A stretch of 64,000 nucleotides of DNA from Arthrobacter_B citreus (GTDB lineage: Bacteria > Actinomycetota > Actinomycetes > Actinomycetales > Micrococcaceae): the NCBI RefSeq assembly GCF_042429235.1, contig NZ_JBHMBA010000002.1; one strand, 5' to 3'. Below are positions 53,091-61,212 of this stretch, one piece after another (the stretch's first letter is position 1; every line of letters begins with the position of its first letter). Below the pieces are notes generated by a model. It ran no database searches. It saw only the letters and a program-made list of their open reading frames with translations, and was not told the origin of the DNA. Position numbers and translations under genes: made by a program.

Positions 53091-53804
53091 CTAACTGATC
53101 TCTCTGGTTCTTGCCTCGTTCCCAACCACACGCCACCCTGGCAGCGCCTGGTCCAATCGTTTCGTTCTAGTCTTTGTCAAAATTCCGTTCCGCAGACAAT
53201 AACGTTGGCGCTGCATCCACACGGCCAAGACCTTTTCCAGCGGTTCAACAGCAGTTTTATAACGCGGATACCGGCCGTGTTCTGCAACAAACTTCTCCAG
53301 CTCTCCTACCCGTTGCTCCCACAGCGCGTCTTCACGCTCTTTTTTCGGCGGCGTCAACCAGCCGGGTACATGCGCGTCCAGGAAAGACTTTCTGGATCCA
53401 GTAAGTTTGCCGGACCGGTACCGCTTCCGCTGGTGCTGCAGGAAGCTGTAGAGCTGCTGCTCTCCCTCGAGGTAGCCACGGGGGAACCTGCCGTGTACCC
53501 GTCTGAATTCAGCCAACTCTTCGGCGCGTTCCATCCAGAGGATTTTGGGGGTCGGTTTCTTCAGTCCTCCGGGCGGCAGCTTCGGGTGGTCGTGCAGCAT
53601 CAGGCGTAGTCCGAAGCGCTCTGGTTTGGAGGAAACCTTGGCATGGATGTGTTCGTACACCTTCCTGTACGGCACCCTGCACAGTATGGCGATGCGGCGG
53701 GGATCCAGTCCTTTGGACCACATGTAGAACCACTCTTCACGGGACCAGTGCTGCGGGGTCCAGGACTCCGGTTCGGCGGGATTCATGGTTGAAGTGCTGG
53801 TCAT
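53091..53804 (-). CDS. HA-domain protein with an N-terminal HTH-like region
   Basis: A 237-residue protein. The N-terminal region has WSREEWFYMWSKGLDPRRIA and a helix-turn-helix-like part (ILCRVPYRKVYEHIHAK). It is followed by HA-type modules: ERAEELAEFRRVHGRFPRGY, LYSFLQHQRKRYRSGKLTG, and VGELEKFVAEHGRYPRYKTA. It is a longer relative of the protein at 38007-38444. ATG 53804 is used; ATG 53786 is possible. The role is probably nucleic-acid binding on a mobile element. Confidence 0.7.
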   Translation of the reverse strand: MTSTSTMNPAEPESWTPQHWSREEWFYMWSKGLDPRRIAILCRVPYRKVYEHIHAKVSSKPERFGLRLMLHDHPKLPPGGLKKPTPKILWMERAEELAEFRRVHGRFPRGYLEGEQQLYSFLQHQRKRYRSGKLTGSRKSFLDAHVPGWLTPPKKEREDALWEQRVGELEKFVAEHGRYPRYKTAVEPLEKVLAVWMQRQRYCLRNGILTKTRTKRLDQALPGWRVVGNEARTREIS

Positions 53805-53972
53805 AGCTGTAGCCAAACAAATATCGCACGGTTCCGCCACGGTAGATTCGTGTGTCGCGCTCCGTCTTGCGGCCAGGGATGAGCCCGCTAAAGAGGCCGT
53901 TAAAAAGGGTGGAAGCGGGGACACAGGTGGGTCGTGATTCAGGCCGTGAGGATTGGCTCTCCCTCCGTATGG

Positions 53973-54737
53973 TCAGTACATAGTGGCGCGGGCCCATAGC
54001 CGTTCGTCGTAGCGCCGAATCTTGACCATGCACTTGGTCTTTCCGGACTCAGCAGCTCGAAAGAACTCCTGATGGGCGTCCCTGTATTGCGCCGGAAGGA
54101 CTCCGATCTCCTCACCCTGGAAAAAGAACTTGACCATGTTCTGGCCTTTGTACTTACCGGAAGGTGTCTCATCAAGGACAACAGCGGCCTGGATCTGCCG
54201 CTCTTCCATTCCCGCCAGTACGCGGCTCAGCTGGTCCTGATATTTGGCGAGCTGCTTGAACGTTGCCTGAATTGGTGGCTTATTGGCGTCGGCTATTCGA
54301 CTGGCAGCTGGACCTAGCTGCACAGCCAACTCGTAAACGGTCGGCATATCCACGAATGTGAGGATCTCCCCGCGTTGATCCTTTTGAGCTGTAGCCGATG
54401 CTTGAACTGTCTGTCCGCCCTCGTTCGCAATATCAATCAGAGGGGCGTAATCGGCAGCTTGGCCTGCACTAAAGTATCCGATCTTGCGGCCCTTGTGCAG
54501 GACAGCAATAGCGTTCTTGTCGTGTGGGTTCGTTGGTTCGCGCCGGAGTTCCACGGTGAATCCCACGCCGGTAGGAACTCTCTGCGAGTCCTTGGGCACG
54601 TACTCGCCTCCGACAACGATTACACCCCTTTCACCGTTCAGGGATAAGACGCGACCCGGCGTCTGCTGTGGGAGGGCCGCTGTCTTTACGGCCTCGACGT
54701 TTTTTTTGATTTGGTTGATCTTTGCCCAAAAGCCCAT
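53973..54737 (-). CDS. HIRAN-like domain protein
   Basis: A 254-residue protein. Residues 40-105 contain a HIRAN-type pattern (VELRREPTNPHDKNAIAVLH then RKIGYFSAGQAADYAPL), a DNA-end-binding fold usually fused to helicases or nucleases. Here it is followed by a helical part and a second beta domain (VKFFFQGEEIGVLPAQYRDA). No catalytic domain is seen. It is probably a DNA-binding accessory protein. Confidence 0.68.
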   Translation of the reverse strand: MGFWAKINQIKKNVEAVKTAALPQQTPGRVLSLNGERGVIVVGGEYVPKDSQRVPTGVGFTVELRREPTNPHDKNAIAVLHKGRKIGYFSAGQAADYAPLIDIANEGGQTVQASATAQKDQRGEILTFVDMPTVYELAVQLGPAASRIADANKPPIQATFKQLAKYQDQLSRVLAGMEERQIQAAVVLDETPSGKYKGQNMVKFFFQGEEIGVLPAQYRDAHQEFFRAAESGKTKCMVKIRRYDERLWARATMY

Positions 54738-54898
54738 AAATGTCCCGTTCCCCCGAGTGAGCTCTTACGGATCCTGACTGACTGGGCCAACAACGGCGAC
54801 AGCCCAGCACCCTGGCTGACTTATCTATTTGTCTAAGCTTATGCGCCAGTCAATTGGCTCAGAGCCGAAGACCGCTGCTCAGACGGCCGTTAAAGGGT

Positions 54899-54932
54899 GG
54901 AAGCGGGAACCGCGCCAACGGTTCCCGCTTCC
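54899..54932 (-). terminator. Hairpin terminator
   Basis: Arms GGAAGCGGGAACC and GGTTCCCGCTTCC with an eight-base loop. It lies 32 bp after the stop of the nrdH-ssb-parB-like operon on the minus strand. A weak T-run (CCCTTTAA) follows in that direction. Confidence 0.8.
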
Positions 54933-54963
54933 CTTACTGTCCTCCGCAACCAACGAAGGAAAT

Positions 54964-55221
54964 CTATAGTGGCTGGCGTCCCTCTTCTTTTAGGGTTCGC
55001 CGGCCCGGGCGGAGGGCACCGGCTTTGACCGGTGCCCATTTCCTGCCCCTGTTGTGTTTGCGCTGCAGCCTGCGCACTTCGCGCAGGGTTGCTGGTTCGA
55101 TCAAGTCTGCCACGGATCGGTATCCTTCCGCGGCTCCGGCGGCCAGGAACGCGGCCCGGATCTGCTCTGAGTCCTCGATGGTGAAGTAGGGCGTAAATTG
55201 TGCCGGCTTCTTCTTGCTCAT
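54964..55221 (-). CDS. ParB C-terminal-type (centromere-binding) small protein
   Basis: An 85-residue protein resembling the C-terminal ParB domain used in partition on Arthrobacter-type plasmids: GYRSVADLIEPATLREVRRL then QRKHNRGRKWAPV. That is the pattern G-Y/x-RS-x3-I followed by EV-RL-x-N-G. It suggests a ribbon-helix-helix-like DNA-binding protein. No ParA gene is adjacent. AGGAG lies nine bases before ATG 55221. It is in the same cluster as Ssb, so it fits a plasmid-maintenance origin. Confidence 0.6.
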   Translation of the reverse strand: MSKKKPAQFTPYFTIEDSEQIRAAFLAAGAAEGYRSVADLIEPATLREVRRLQRKHNRGRKWAPVKAGALRPGRRTLKEEGRQPL

Positions 55222-55283
55222 CGGCGTGTTCTCCTACTGCCTTCGCCGGCTGTTTTGGATGTCAGTGGATGCGGGCTGGGAAA

Positions 55284-55472
55284 TCAATGTTCCTGTACCT
55301 GCAGCCTCAGGTTCTCCGCTGCAGCTGCCCACTGCAGGAAAGGTGCCCCGGTGGCTTCGGTGGGATCCTCGCCGCGGGCCAGGAATTCTTCCCTGATGTA
55401 TTCGAGTGCAGTGGAGAGCACGTAGATGTCATGCTCTCCACTGACGTCGAGTTCGATGAGTCTTTGGGCCAT
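55284..55472 (-). CDS. Small acidic plasmid-type protein
   Basis: A 62-residue protein (MAQRLIELDVSGEHDIYVLS at the start), acidic and helical, with no family recognised. ATG 55472 overlaps nothing and sits two bases after the ssb stop, so it is in the ssb operon. A longer start at 55625 would run inside ssb and is rejected. Confidence 0.6.
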   Translation of the reverse strand: MAQRLIELDVSGEHDIYVLSTALEYIREEFLARGEDPTEATGAPFLQWAAAAENLRLQVQEH

Positions 55473-55473
55473 G

Positions 55474-55944
55474 TTAGGAGTTTGCCCAGCTTTCCCATGA
55501 GTTATCCGGGGCCTGTGCGGGTTCGCCGGCCGGTTGGTTCGCAGTATGGTGGTTGGCAGCGGCCGCTGCGGGTGCCGGCTTGCCGGAGCGGCTGATTTTC
55601 GCGGTCGCGTAGCGCAGCGATGCACCTATTTCCTCGATCTCGAACTCGATGACGGTGCGCTTCTCCCCTTCTTTGGTTTCGTAGCTGCGCGGCTTCAGTA
55701 TGCCGCGGGCGACGACACGGGTTCCCTTGGCCAGGGATTCAGCGGCGTTTTCTGCCGCTTCGCGCCAGATGCTGCTGCGCAGGAACAGTGTTTCGCCATC
55801 TTTCCAATCGTTGGTTGCCCGGTCGAAGGTCCTGGGGGTGGAGGCAATGGTGAAGTTTGCGACTGCTGCGCCGTTGGGGGTGAAGCGCAGTTCGGGGTCG
55901 GTGGTGAGGTTTCCGATAACGGTGAGGGTGGTTTCGCCTGCCAT
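55474..55944 (-). CDS. ssb: Single-stranded DNA-binding protein, accessory copy
   Basis: OB-fold SSB of 156 aa: TTLTVIGNLTTDPELRFTPN then VANFTIASTPRTFD, then FLRSSIWREAAENAAESLAK and GTRVVARGILKPRSYE. The C-terminus ends DNSWESWANS and lacks the usual acidic DDDIPF-like tip of chromosomal SSBs, which normally recruits partner proteins. That is a sign of a plasmid- or ICE-borne version. AAGGAAG precedes ATG 55944. Confidence 0.92.
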   Translation of the reverse strand: MAGETTLTVIGNLTTDPELRFTPNGAAVANFTIASTPRTFDRATNDWKDGETLFLRSSIWREAAENAAESLAKGTRVVARGILKPRSYETKEGEKRTVIEFEIEEIGASLRYATAKISRSGKPAPAAAAANHHTANQPAGEPAQAPDNSWESWANS

Positions 55945-55988
55945 GGTGATCAGCTTCCTTTGGTTAGGGTGGTGCTGCTTTTTATGGG

Positions 55989-56243
55989 TTAGTGCGCTTG
56001 TTCCAGCTTGATGAGTTCGTTGATCTTGTCCGGCCGCAACCCTGACCAGTGGTCTTCGGATCCGTCCTTTTCGTACACGACGACGGGTGCCTGGGCGTAG
56101 CCGAGTTCGTCGCTGATGTATTCCAGGGCTGTCGGGGTGGTGGTGATGTCTACGATCTGGGGATTAAGGCCGGCGTCCTTGAATTTGTCGATTGTCTTTC
56201 CGCAGCCGAAGCATCCGGGTTTGGTGTAGACGGTGATGGTCAT
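55989..56243 (-). CDS. NrdH-type glutaredoxin
   Basis: An 84-residue glutaredoxin-like electron donor: MTITVYTKPGCFGCGKTIDK with redox site CFGC, and cis-Pro AQAPVVVYEKDG followed by HWSGLRPDKI. NrdH proteins reduce ribonucleotide reductase or other thiol enzymes. ATG 56243 has GAGGA nine bases upstream; ATG 56252 abuts that site. It is the first gene of a cluster with ssb. Confidence 0.9.
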   Translation of the reverse strand: MTITVYTKPGCFGCGKTIDKFKDAGLNPQIVDITTTPTALEYISDELGYAQAPVVVYEKDGSEDHWSGLRPDKINELIKLEQAH

Positions 56244-56316
56244 GGCACTCATTCCTCAGGTTTCGTGTTCCGGATGGATAAAGATTCCCTGGCTTTCCTG
56301 CTACTTCTATTATTCT

Positions 56317-56334
56317 TTTATTCAGATGAATAAA
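56317..56334. promoter_or_regulatory. Palindrome upstream of nrdH
   Basis: TTTATTCA-GA-TGAATAAA, a perfect inverted repeat 74 bp upstream of ATG 56243, in an AT-rich promoter region. It may be an operator for the nrdH-ssb-parB-like cluster. Confidence 0.55.
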
Positions 56335-56814
56335 CAAGGGTTTTACCGCTAAATCTAGGGGTTTTTGGGTCTTTTTCTGTACCGGTCAGAGGATGATTTG
56401 TTTGTATCGCTCACCCTTTCAAAAGCTAAATTTCCGGCTGATAGAAAGGTCCGTCCAGATAGTTCGGATTCGTCCAAAGAATGCATTTTCTCCGGGCCTG
56501 CTGTATGCGGTGGTGTGTTGCCCTGGCAGTTGGCTCCCTCCCCCGTTGTTTTTTGCTGCTGGCGAGCTCGCTCGCTTGTTCCCGACGTAGCAGTGCTCAA
56601 TGCCGGAGGCACAAAAGCCGTCCGGGTGTGGGAGGAAATAAGCGGAGCGCCGATGGCACCCGGACGGTTTGCGGCCGGCCTTAGCCGGTTTTCGCTGCGG
56701 AGCGGGAACGCATAATCCGCAGGACAGCAGCAAAAAACGTCGTAGACACATCAGGTCCGGGGCAAAAGGCAGGCCCAGCTGCTGTCTGAGACTTGCAGCC
56801 GGAAAGATGACAAT

Positions 56815-56845
56815 CGACGACGGCGATGGGTGGCCGCCGTCGTCG
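56815..56845 (-). terminator. Hairpin terminator of the nitroreductase gene
   Basis: Arms CGACGACGGC and GCCGTCGTCG with an 11-base loop, 24 bp beyond the nitroreductase stop. Confidence 0.75.
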
Positions 56846-56868
56846 TCGTTTAAGTGTTGCGGAGAAAG

Positions 56869-57495
56869 CTAGACGGTAGCGGTTACGAAGTCGTAGTCCA
56901 GACGGGGCAGCCGGGGGTGCCAGGCATTCTCACCGGGCTTGCCAATGTTGACCACCATGAAGGTGCGCCTGTTGTGGCCGGCGTGGAACTCGGCATCAAT
57001 CCCTGCTGCGTCGATGCCGCCCATGGGCCCGGCGGCCAGGCCCACCGCACGCACCGCCATGATGAAGTACGCAGCCTGCATGTGTCCGTTGTTAGTGCCC
57101 ATGACGGCCCGCAGCTCATCCTGGCCGTCGAACATGGCCTTGCGCTCGGCCGCGTGCGGCAGGAATACGGGGAACTGCTCATGCCACTCGGTGTCGAAGC
57201 TGAGGACCGCCACCATGGGGGCAGCAGCTGTCTTGGCCCTGTTTCCTTCCGCCATGTGCCGGACGAGCCGTTCCCGCGCTTCGGCGGAACGGACCCACGT
57301 GATCCGCAGGGGCTGGATGTTCATGGCGGTGGGACCGAACTTGGTCAGCTCATAGATGGCCCGCAGCTGTTCGTCAGTCACCGGTTCATCGGTGAAAGTG
57401 TTGGCCGTGCGGGCCTCGCGGAAAAAGAGGTCCAGGGCGTCGGCATCAAGGATGTATTCGGTGGTCGGGTTCTCGGTGGTGCTGTCAATGCTCAC
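56869..57495 (-). CDS. Nitroreductase-family oxidoreductase (RutE-like)
   Basis: FMN-dependent NAD(P)H oxidoreductase of 208 aa, closest in pattern to malonic semialdehyde reductase RutE/YdfG-like nitroreductases: FFREARTANTFTDEPVTDEQ, KFGPTAMNIQPLRITWVRS, and AAGPMGGIDAAGIDAEF. It probably reduces aldehydes, quinones or nitro compounds in the cytoplasm. It stands alone, ends at a terminator, and marks the return to chromosome-like content. Confidence 0.9.
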   Translation of the reverse strand: MSIDSTTENPTTEYILDADALDLFFREARTANTFTDEPVTDEQLRAIYELTKFGPTAMNIQPLRITWVRSAEARERLVRHMAEGNRAKTAAAPMVAVLSFDTEWHEQFPVFLPHAAERKAMFDGQDELRAVMGTNNGHMQAAYFIMAVRAVGLAAGPMGGIDAAGIDAEFHAGHNRRTFMVVNIGKPGENAWHPRLPRLDYDFVTATV

Positions 57496-57738
57496 GTGGT
57501 TGGACTCTCTTGTGCCGGGGAAAGGGGGAACAGTTTATCCCACAGCAACCGGGGGCTCGTTCCGTGATTCGCGCCGATTACCGAGCCGGGACTTTTCTGG
57601 CCGCTCACAGGGGCTTGGAAAGCCCCGCCCCGGTGACCTGAGACCCGCGCCGAGTAAACTGGAACTTCACCAATCCCGCAGATCGGGACCGTTCCGTCCG
57701 ATCCGTCCTGCGGATATCGTTTGGTCGGAGGTAGCGCT

Positions 57739-58230
57739 TTGCCACTTTCCAAGGGCCAGATCCTGGTCCATCCCCATCATGGCCCCGCCGTCGTCGACTC
57801 GTTCCAGATCCATCCGCGCCTGAAGAGGGAATGCGTTGTCCTCGAGGTGCAGTCCTCCCACCTCATGGTCTGGGTTCCCGTGGACCAGATCGACCGCGTC
57901 GGCCTGCGGCCGGTCCTGGATCCGGCCGGGTTGGAAGCCCTTTTCCAGGTCCTGAGAGCACCCGCCGAGCAGGAGGACGCCCAATGGTCCAGGCGCTTTA
58001 AGGACAACACCGAAAAACTCGCCACCGGAGATCCCCTGGTGATTGCCGCCGTCGTCCGCAATCTCATGCTCAGGAACGCCGGAACCGGGCTCTCCCAAGC
58101 GGAACGGGACATGCTGCGGCAGGCGCGCAAGCCGCTGCTGACCGAGATTTCGCTCGCTTTGGGGATTTCCGAGGACGACGCCGGCGTGCAGCTGGACGGC
58201 CTGTGGCCGCCGTTTCGGGCGCTTGCGTAG
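57739..58230 (+). CDS. CarD-family RNA polymerase-binding regulator
   Basis: A 163-residue CarD/TRCF-RID type protein. The Tudor-like N-terminal domain (LPLSKGQILVHPHHGPAVVD) binds RNA polymerase beta subunit and the helical C-terminal domain (RNAGTGLSQAERDMLRQARK, PLLTEISLAL) contacts promoter DNA. The start codon is TTG 57739, decided by GGAGG seven bases upstream. CarD stabilises open complexes at many promoters. Confidence 0.87.
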   Translation: MPLSKGQILVHPHHGPAVVDSFQIHPRLKRECVVLEVQSSHLMVWVPVDQIDRVGLRPVLDPAGLEALFQVLRAPAEQEDAQWSRRFKDNTEKLATGDPLVIAAVVRNLMLRNAGTGLSQAERDMLRQARKPLLTEISLALGISEDDAGVQLDGLWPPFRALA

Positions 58231-58257
58231 GAGCTGTTGAGGCATCACGGCATGCAA

Positions 58258-58297
58258 GAAAGGGCCGGCCGAAGCTTGCGCTTCGACCGGCCCTTTC
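58258..58297. terminator. Bidirectional hairpin terminator
   Basis: Long stem: GAAAGGGCCGGCCGAAGC pairs with the complementary arm (one bulge) around TTGC. It lies 28 bp after the CarD gene and 29 bp from the glpD stop, so it serves both converging genes. Confidence 0.88.
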
Positions 58298-58325
58298 CTA
58301 GCTGCTCTTAGGTAACCGCTGCTGC

Positions 58326-60098
58326 CTAGACCGCAGCGGGGATCTTCATGCCGTGCATGGTGACCAGCAGGTCACGCGCGGACTCGACCTGGCGGCGGGT
58401 TTCCGCCTCGTCCCAGCCGAGCTGCGGTGCGAGCAGTTCAGCCATCTCATTGAGCATGGCTTCCGTGACCAGGCCGCGGAAGGCCAGCGACGTGCGGCGG
58501 ATCAGGACGTCGGCCAGACGGGTGATCTGCTCGTTCTGAACCATGTAGGTCAGTTCGCGGGTGCTGATCTCGTTGGTGGAGGCCAGCAGCTGGTCTCCGC
58601 CCTGGGCAAGGAACGCCAACACGTCGGTGGCGCGGGTGCCGTAGCGGGTCAGCAGCACGCGGACGCGGTCACGGTCGGCAACCTCGTTGGCGGTGCGGTT
58701 GATCCACAGGCGTTCCTCAGCCTCGGTGCTCGGGAAGTCCTTGCCGCCGCCGATCTGAAGCTCCGACGTCGTCGTCTTCCGCGGCATGCCCAGTGCGGTC
58801 ATGGCCTCGGAGGCGAGGGTCTCGGACAGGGCGCGGAACGTGGTCCATTTGCCGCCCACGAGGGACAGAGTGGTGACGTTCTTGCCGCCGCGGCGGTCAT
58901 TGCGCTTTTCGATCCGGTAATCGCGGGAAACGAAGCCCGGCTGCGTGTCATCGTGCTTGGGCAGCGGGCGGACACCGGAGAACGTGTACACGATGTGATC
59001 GCGGCGCACGTCGATGGTCGGGAACACATGGGCGACGAGCTCGAAGAAGTACTCGATCTCTTCGTCGGTGCAGACCGATGCCTCGTTGATGTCGGCGTCG
59101 ATGTCGGTTGTGCCCACCAGCACGCGGTCACCCATCGGGTAGATGAGGACGATGCGGCCGTCGGTGTGCTCAAAGAACAGTTCCCGGCCGGCGCAGGCTT
59201 CGAGCAGCTCCGGGTGGTCCAGCACAATGTGCGATCCCTTGGTGCCGCCCATGAAGGAGGTGCGCTTTCCGAAGGAGTCGTTGGTCTCGTCGACCCAGGC
59301 GCCGGTGGCGTTGATGACAACGTCAGCCTCGAACAGGAATTCCTCGCCGGTCAGCTCGTCGCGCAGCATGGTGCCGGCGTCGGTGGTTCCCACGGCTGAA
59401 ACGTAGTTGCTGGCCCGGGACTGCTTGTTGGCCTCGAGGCCGTCGCGCAGCACGTCCAGGGTCAGGCGCTCGGGGTTGTGCACGGAGGCGTCAAAGTACG
59501 TGGCGGTGTACTTGACGTCGGAGCGCAGCTTGGGCAGTTCCTGCAGGGACTTCTTCTTGCCGACGAAGTTGTGGCGGGGAGCCACGCGGCCGCCCCGGGA
59601 GAAGAAGTCGTACATCAGCAGGCCGGCCTTGATGAGCACTGCGCCGCGTTCGGTGTGCTTGCCCTGCTTGTGCGTCAGGAAGCGCAGCGGGGCCGCGGTG
59701 ATGCCCGAGAACGTGCTGGTGATCGGGATGGTGGTCTGCAGCGGCTTCACGTAGTGCGGAGCCAGCCGGAGCAGCGCATTGCGCTCGACGACGGACTCAT
59801 GCACCAGGCGGAACTCGCCGTTTTCCAGGTAGCGGATACCGCCGTGGATCATGTGGGAGGAAGCACCGGAGGCCCCCTGGCAGTAGTCTCCACGCTCGAC
59901 CAGGGCAACGTCCACGCCCTGCAGCGACAGGTCCCTGAAGGTACCTACGCCATTAATGCCGCCGCCAACGATCAGCACTGAGGCCCGGGGGCGGTCCTTC
60001 AGCTGCTGAACCACCGGGCGGGCGGCGGTTTTTCCCTGTGCGGGATTCACGGAATTGTCCACGACTATCTCCAAACGCTTCTGTGGCGGCTTTGCCAT
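58326..60098 (-). CDS. glpD: Glycerol-3-phosphate dehydrogenase, aerobic
   Basis: FAD enzyme oxidising glycerol-3-phosphate to DHAP and passing electrons to the quinone pool at the membrane. It is 590 aa. The FAD motif is VLIVGGGINGVGTFRDLSLQ; QGASGASSHMIHGGIRYLEN, DGRIVLIYPMGDRVLVGTTD and SLVGGKWTTFRALSETLA follow, all typical of GlpD. ATG 60098 has GGAGG unusually close. GTG 60062, with GGAG seven bases upstream, is a real alternative. It is divergent from a SorC-type regulator with an operator between. Confidence 0.94.
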   Translation of the reverse strand: MAKPPQKRLEIVVDNSVNPAQGKTAARPVVQQLKDRPRASVLIVGGGINGVGTFRDLSLQGVDVALVERGDYCQGASGASSHMIHGGIRYLENGEFRLVHESVVERNALLRLAPHYVKPLQTTIPITSTFSGITAAPLRFLTHKQGKHTERGAVLIKAGLLMYDFFSRGGRVAPRHNFVGKKKSLQELPKLRSDVKYTATYFDASVHNPERLTLDVLRDGLEANKQSRASNYVSAVGTTDAGTMLRDELTGEEFLFEADVVINATGAWVDETNDSFGKRTSFMGGTKGSHIVLDHPELLEACAGRELFFEHTDGRIVLIYPMGDRVLVGTTDIDADINEASVCTDEEIEYFFELVAHVFPTIDVRRDHIVYTFSGVRPLPKHDDTQPGFVSRDYRIEKRNDRRGGKNVTTLSLVGGKWTTFRALSETLASEAMTALGMPRKTTTSELQIGGGKDFPSTEAEERLWINRTANEVADRDRVRVLLTRYGTRATDVLAFLAQGGDQLLASTNEISTRELTYMVQNEQITRLADVLIRRTSLAFRGLVTEAMLNEMAELLAPQLGWDEAETRRQVESARDLLVTMHGMKIPAAV

Positions 60099-60140
60099 TC
60101 CTCCAATGTTCGAAGCCGTGAGCCCTTTGGATCGAGCCGA

Positions 60141-60154
60141 TGCACAAACGTGCA
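60141..60154. promoter_or_regulatory. Operator between glpD and the SorC-type regulator
   Basis: TGCAC-AAAC-GTGCA, a perfect 14-bp palindrome, resembling SorC/LsrR-type sites. It lies seven bases upstream of a plus-strand -10-like CATAAT (60161-60166). Binding here could control both divergent genes. Confidence 0.65.
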
Positions 60155-60204
60155 CGCTGGCATAATGGATGCATGAGCAACTCAGCGGTATCAGCGGAGC
60201 GAAA

Positions 60205-61212
60205 GTGAACAAAGGTGTCAGCCGGACGGGGAAACAGTCCGGCGCGGCGGCAGTCCGCGCTGAGCCGGAGACCCGGACCAGGGATGCGCTTCGGGCGGCG
60301 CAGATGTACTACCTGCAGAACCTGACCATGGAAGCCATCGCCCGTGAGCTGCGGATTTCCCGTTCGACGGTGTCCCGCCTGCTCTCCCACGCGCGGACCA
60401 CCGGGCTGGTGGAGATCAAGATCCAGAGTGCCGCGGACCGGGCGCCGGCGCTGGAAAAGGAAATCAGCTCACGGTTTGGCATCCACGCAAAAGTGGTTCC
60501 GGTTGCCGAAGGGGTCTCCCCCGCGCAGATCCTGCAGCGGGTAGCCGTTCAGGCGGCCCACCTGATTAATCCGCTGATCGATTCGGATGCGATTGTCGGG
60601 GTTGCCTGGGGCTCCACCCTGACTGCCGTGAGCCAGCACCTGTCGGTGAAAAACACACACGACAGCACAATCGTGCAAATGAACGGAGCCGGCAACTTCC
60701 GGACCTCCGGCATCACGTACGCCAGCGAGATCCTGCAGCGGTTCGGCCATGCCTACGGTGCCCGCGTGGTGCAGTTTCCGGTGCCGGCCTTCTTCGACCA
60801 CAAGGAAACCAAAGAAGCGATGTGGCGCGAACGGCCGGTGAAACGCGTGCTGGATCTGCAGGCCCGGATGAACACCGCCATTTTTGGCGTGGGCTCCATG
60901 GAGGCGGGCGTGCCCAGCCACGTCTACAACGGCGCCTACCTGGATGAGGAGGATCTGGACGACCTGATGGCCGAGGAAGTGGTGGGCGACGTCGCCACCA
61001 TGTTCTACCGCGCCGACGGCACCTGGGACGGCATTGGGCTCAATGAACGCAGCACCGGCCCCGACCTGGATGTGCTGCGCCTGGTGCCGCGGCGGATCTG
61101 CGTGGTGGCCGGCGAGGCGAAAACCACCAGCCTGCTCGGCGCGCTGCGGGCGGGCCTGGTCACGGATTTGATCCTCGATGAGAACTCCGCCCGCAGGCTG
61201 GCATCCAGCTAG
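60205..61212 (+). CDS. SorC/DeoR-type sugar-binding regulator
   Basis: A 335-residue regulator: helix-turn-helix MEAIARELRISRSTVSRLLS near residue 40 and a C-terminal sugar-phosphate-binding domain (IVGVAWGSTLTAVSQHL, GAGNFRTSGITYASEILQRF, FGVGSMEAG). GTG 60205 has GGAG five bases upstream; the frame is open from 60169. It is divergent from glpD, so it probably senses glycerol-3-phosphate or a related metabolite and controls glpD. It may also influence the ABC operon converging on it. Confidence 0.88.
   Translation: MNKGVSRTGKQSGAAAVRAEPETRTRDALRAAQMYYLQNLTMEAIARELRISRSTVSRLLSHARTTGLVEIKIQSAADRAPALEKEISSRFGIHAKVVPVAEGVSPAQILQRVAVQAAHLINPLIDSDAIVGVAWGSTLTAVSQHLSVKNTHDSTIVQMNGAGNFRTSGITYASEILQRFGHAYGARVVQFPVPAFFDHKETKEAMWRERPVKRVLDLQARMNTAIFGVGSMEAGVPSHVYNGAYLDEEDLDDLMAEEVVGDVATMFYRADGTWDGIGLNERSTGPDLDVLRLVPRRICVVAGEAKTTSLLGALRAGLVTDLILDENSARRLASS

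Larger units (their letters stand above)
56244..56868. other. AT-rich intergenic region at the right end of the accessory block
   Basis: Holds the promoter region for the nrdH-ssb cluster, including a perfect palindrome at 56317-56334, and a terminator for the nitroreductase gene (56815-56845). The 117-codon plus-strand frame at 56365-56715 has no supporting features. No att-like repeat could be paired by eye with the left seam near 15,100. Confidence 0.5.

Noticed and set aside
56365..56715. Open frames across the right-hand intergenic region
   Set aside because: No ribosome sites, domains or sensible codon use; the region is better read as promoter and terminator DNA.
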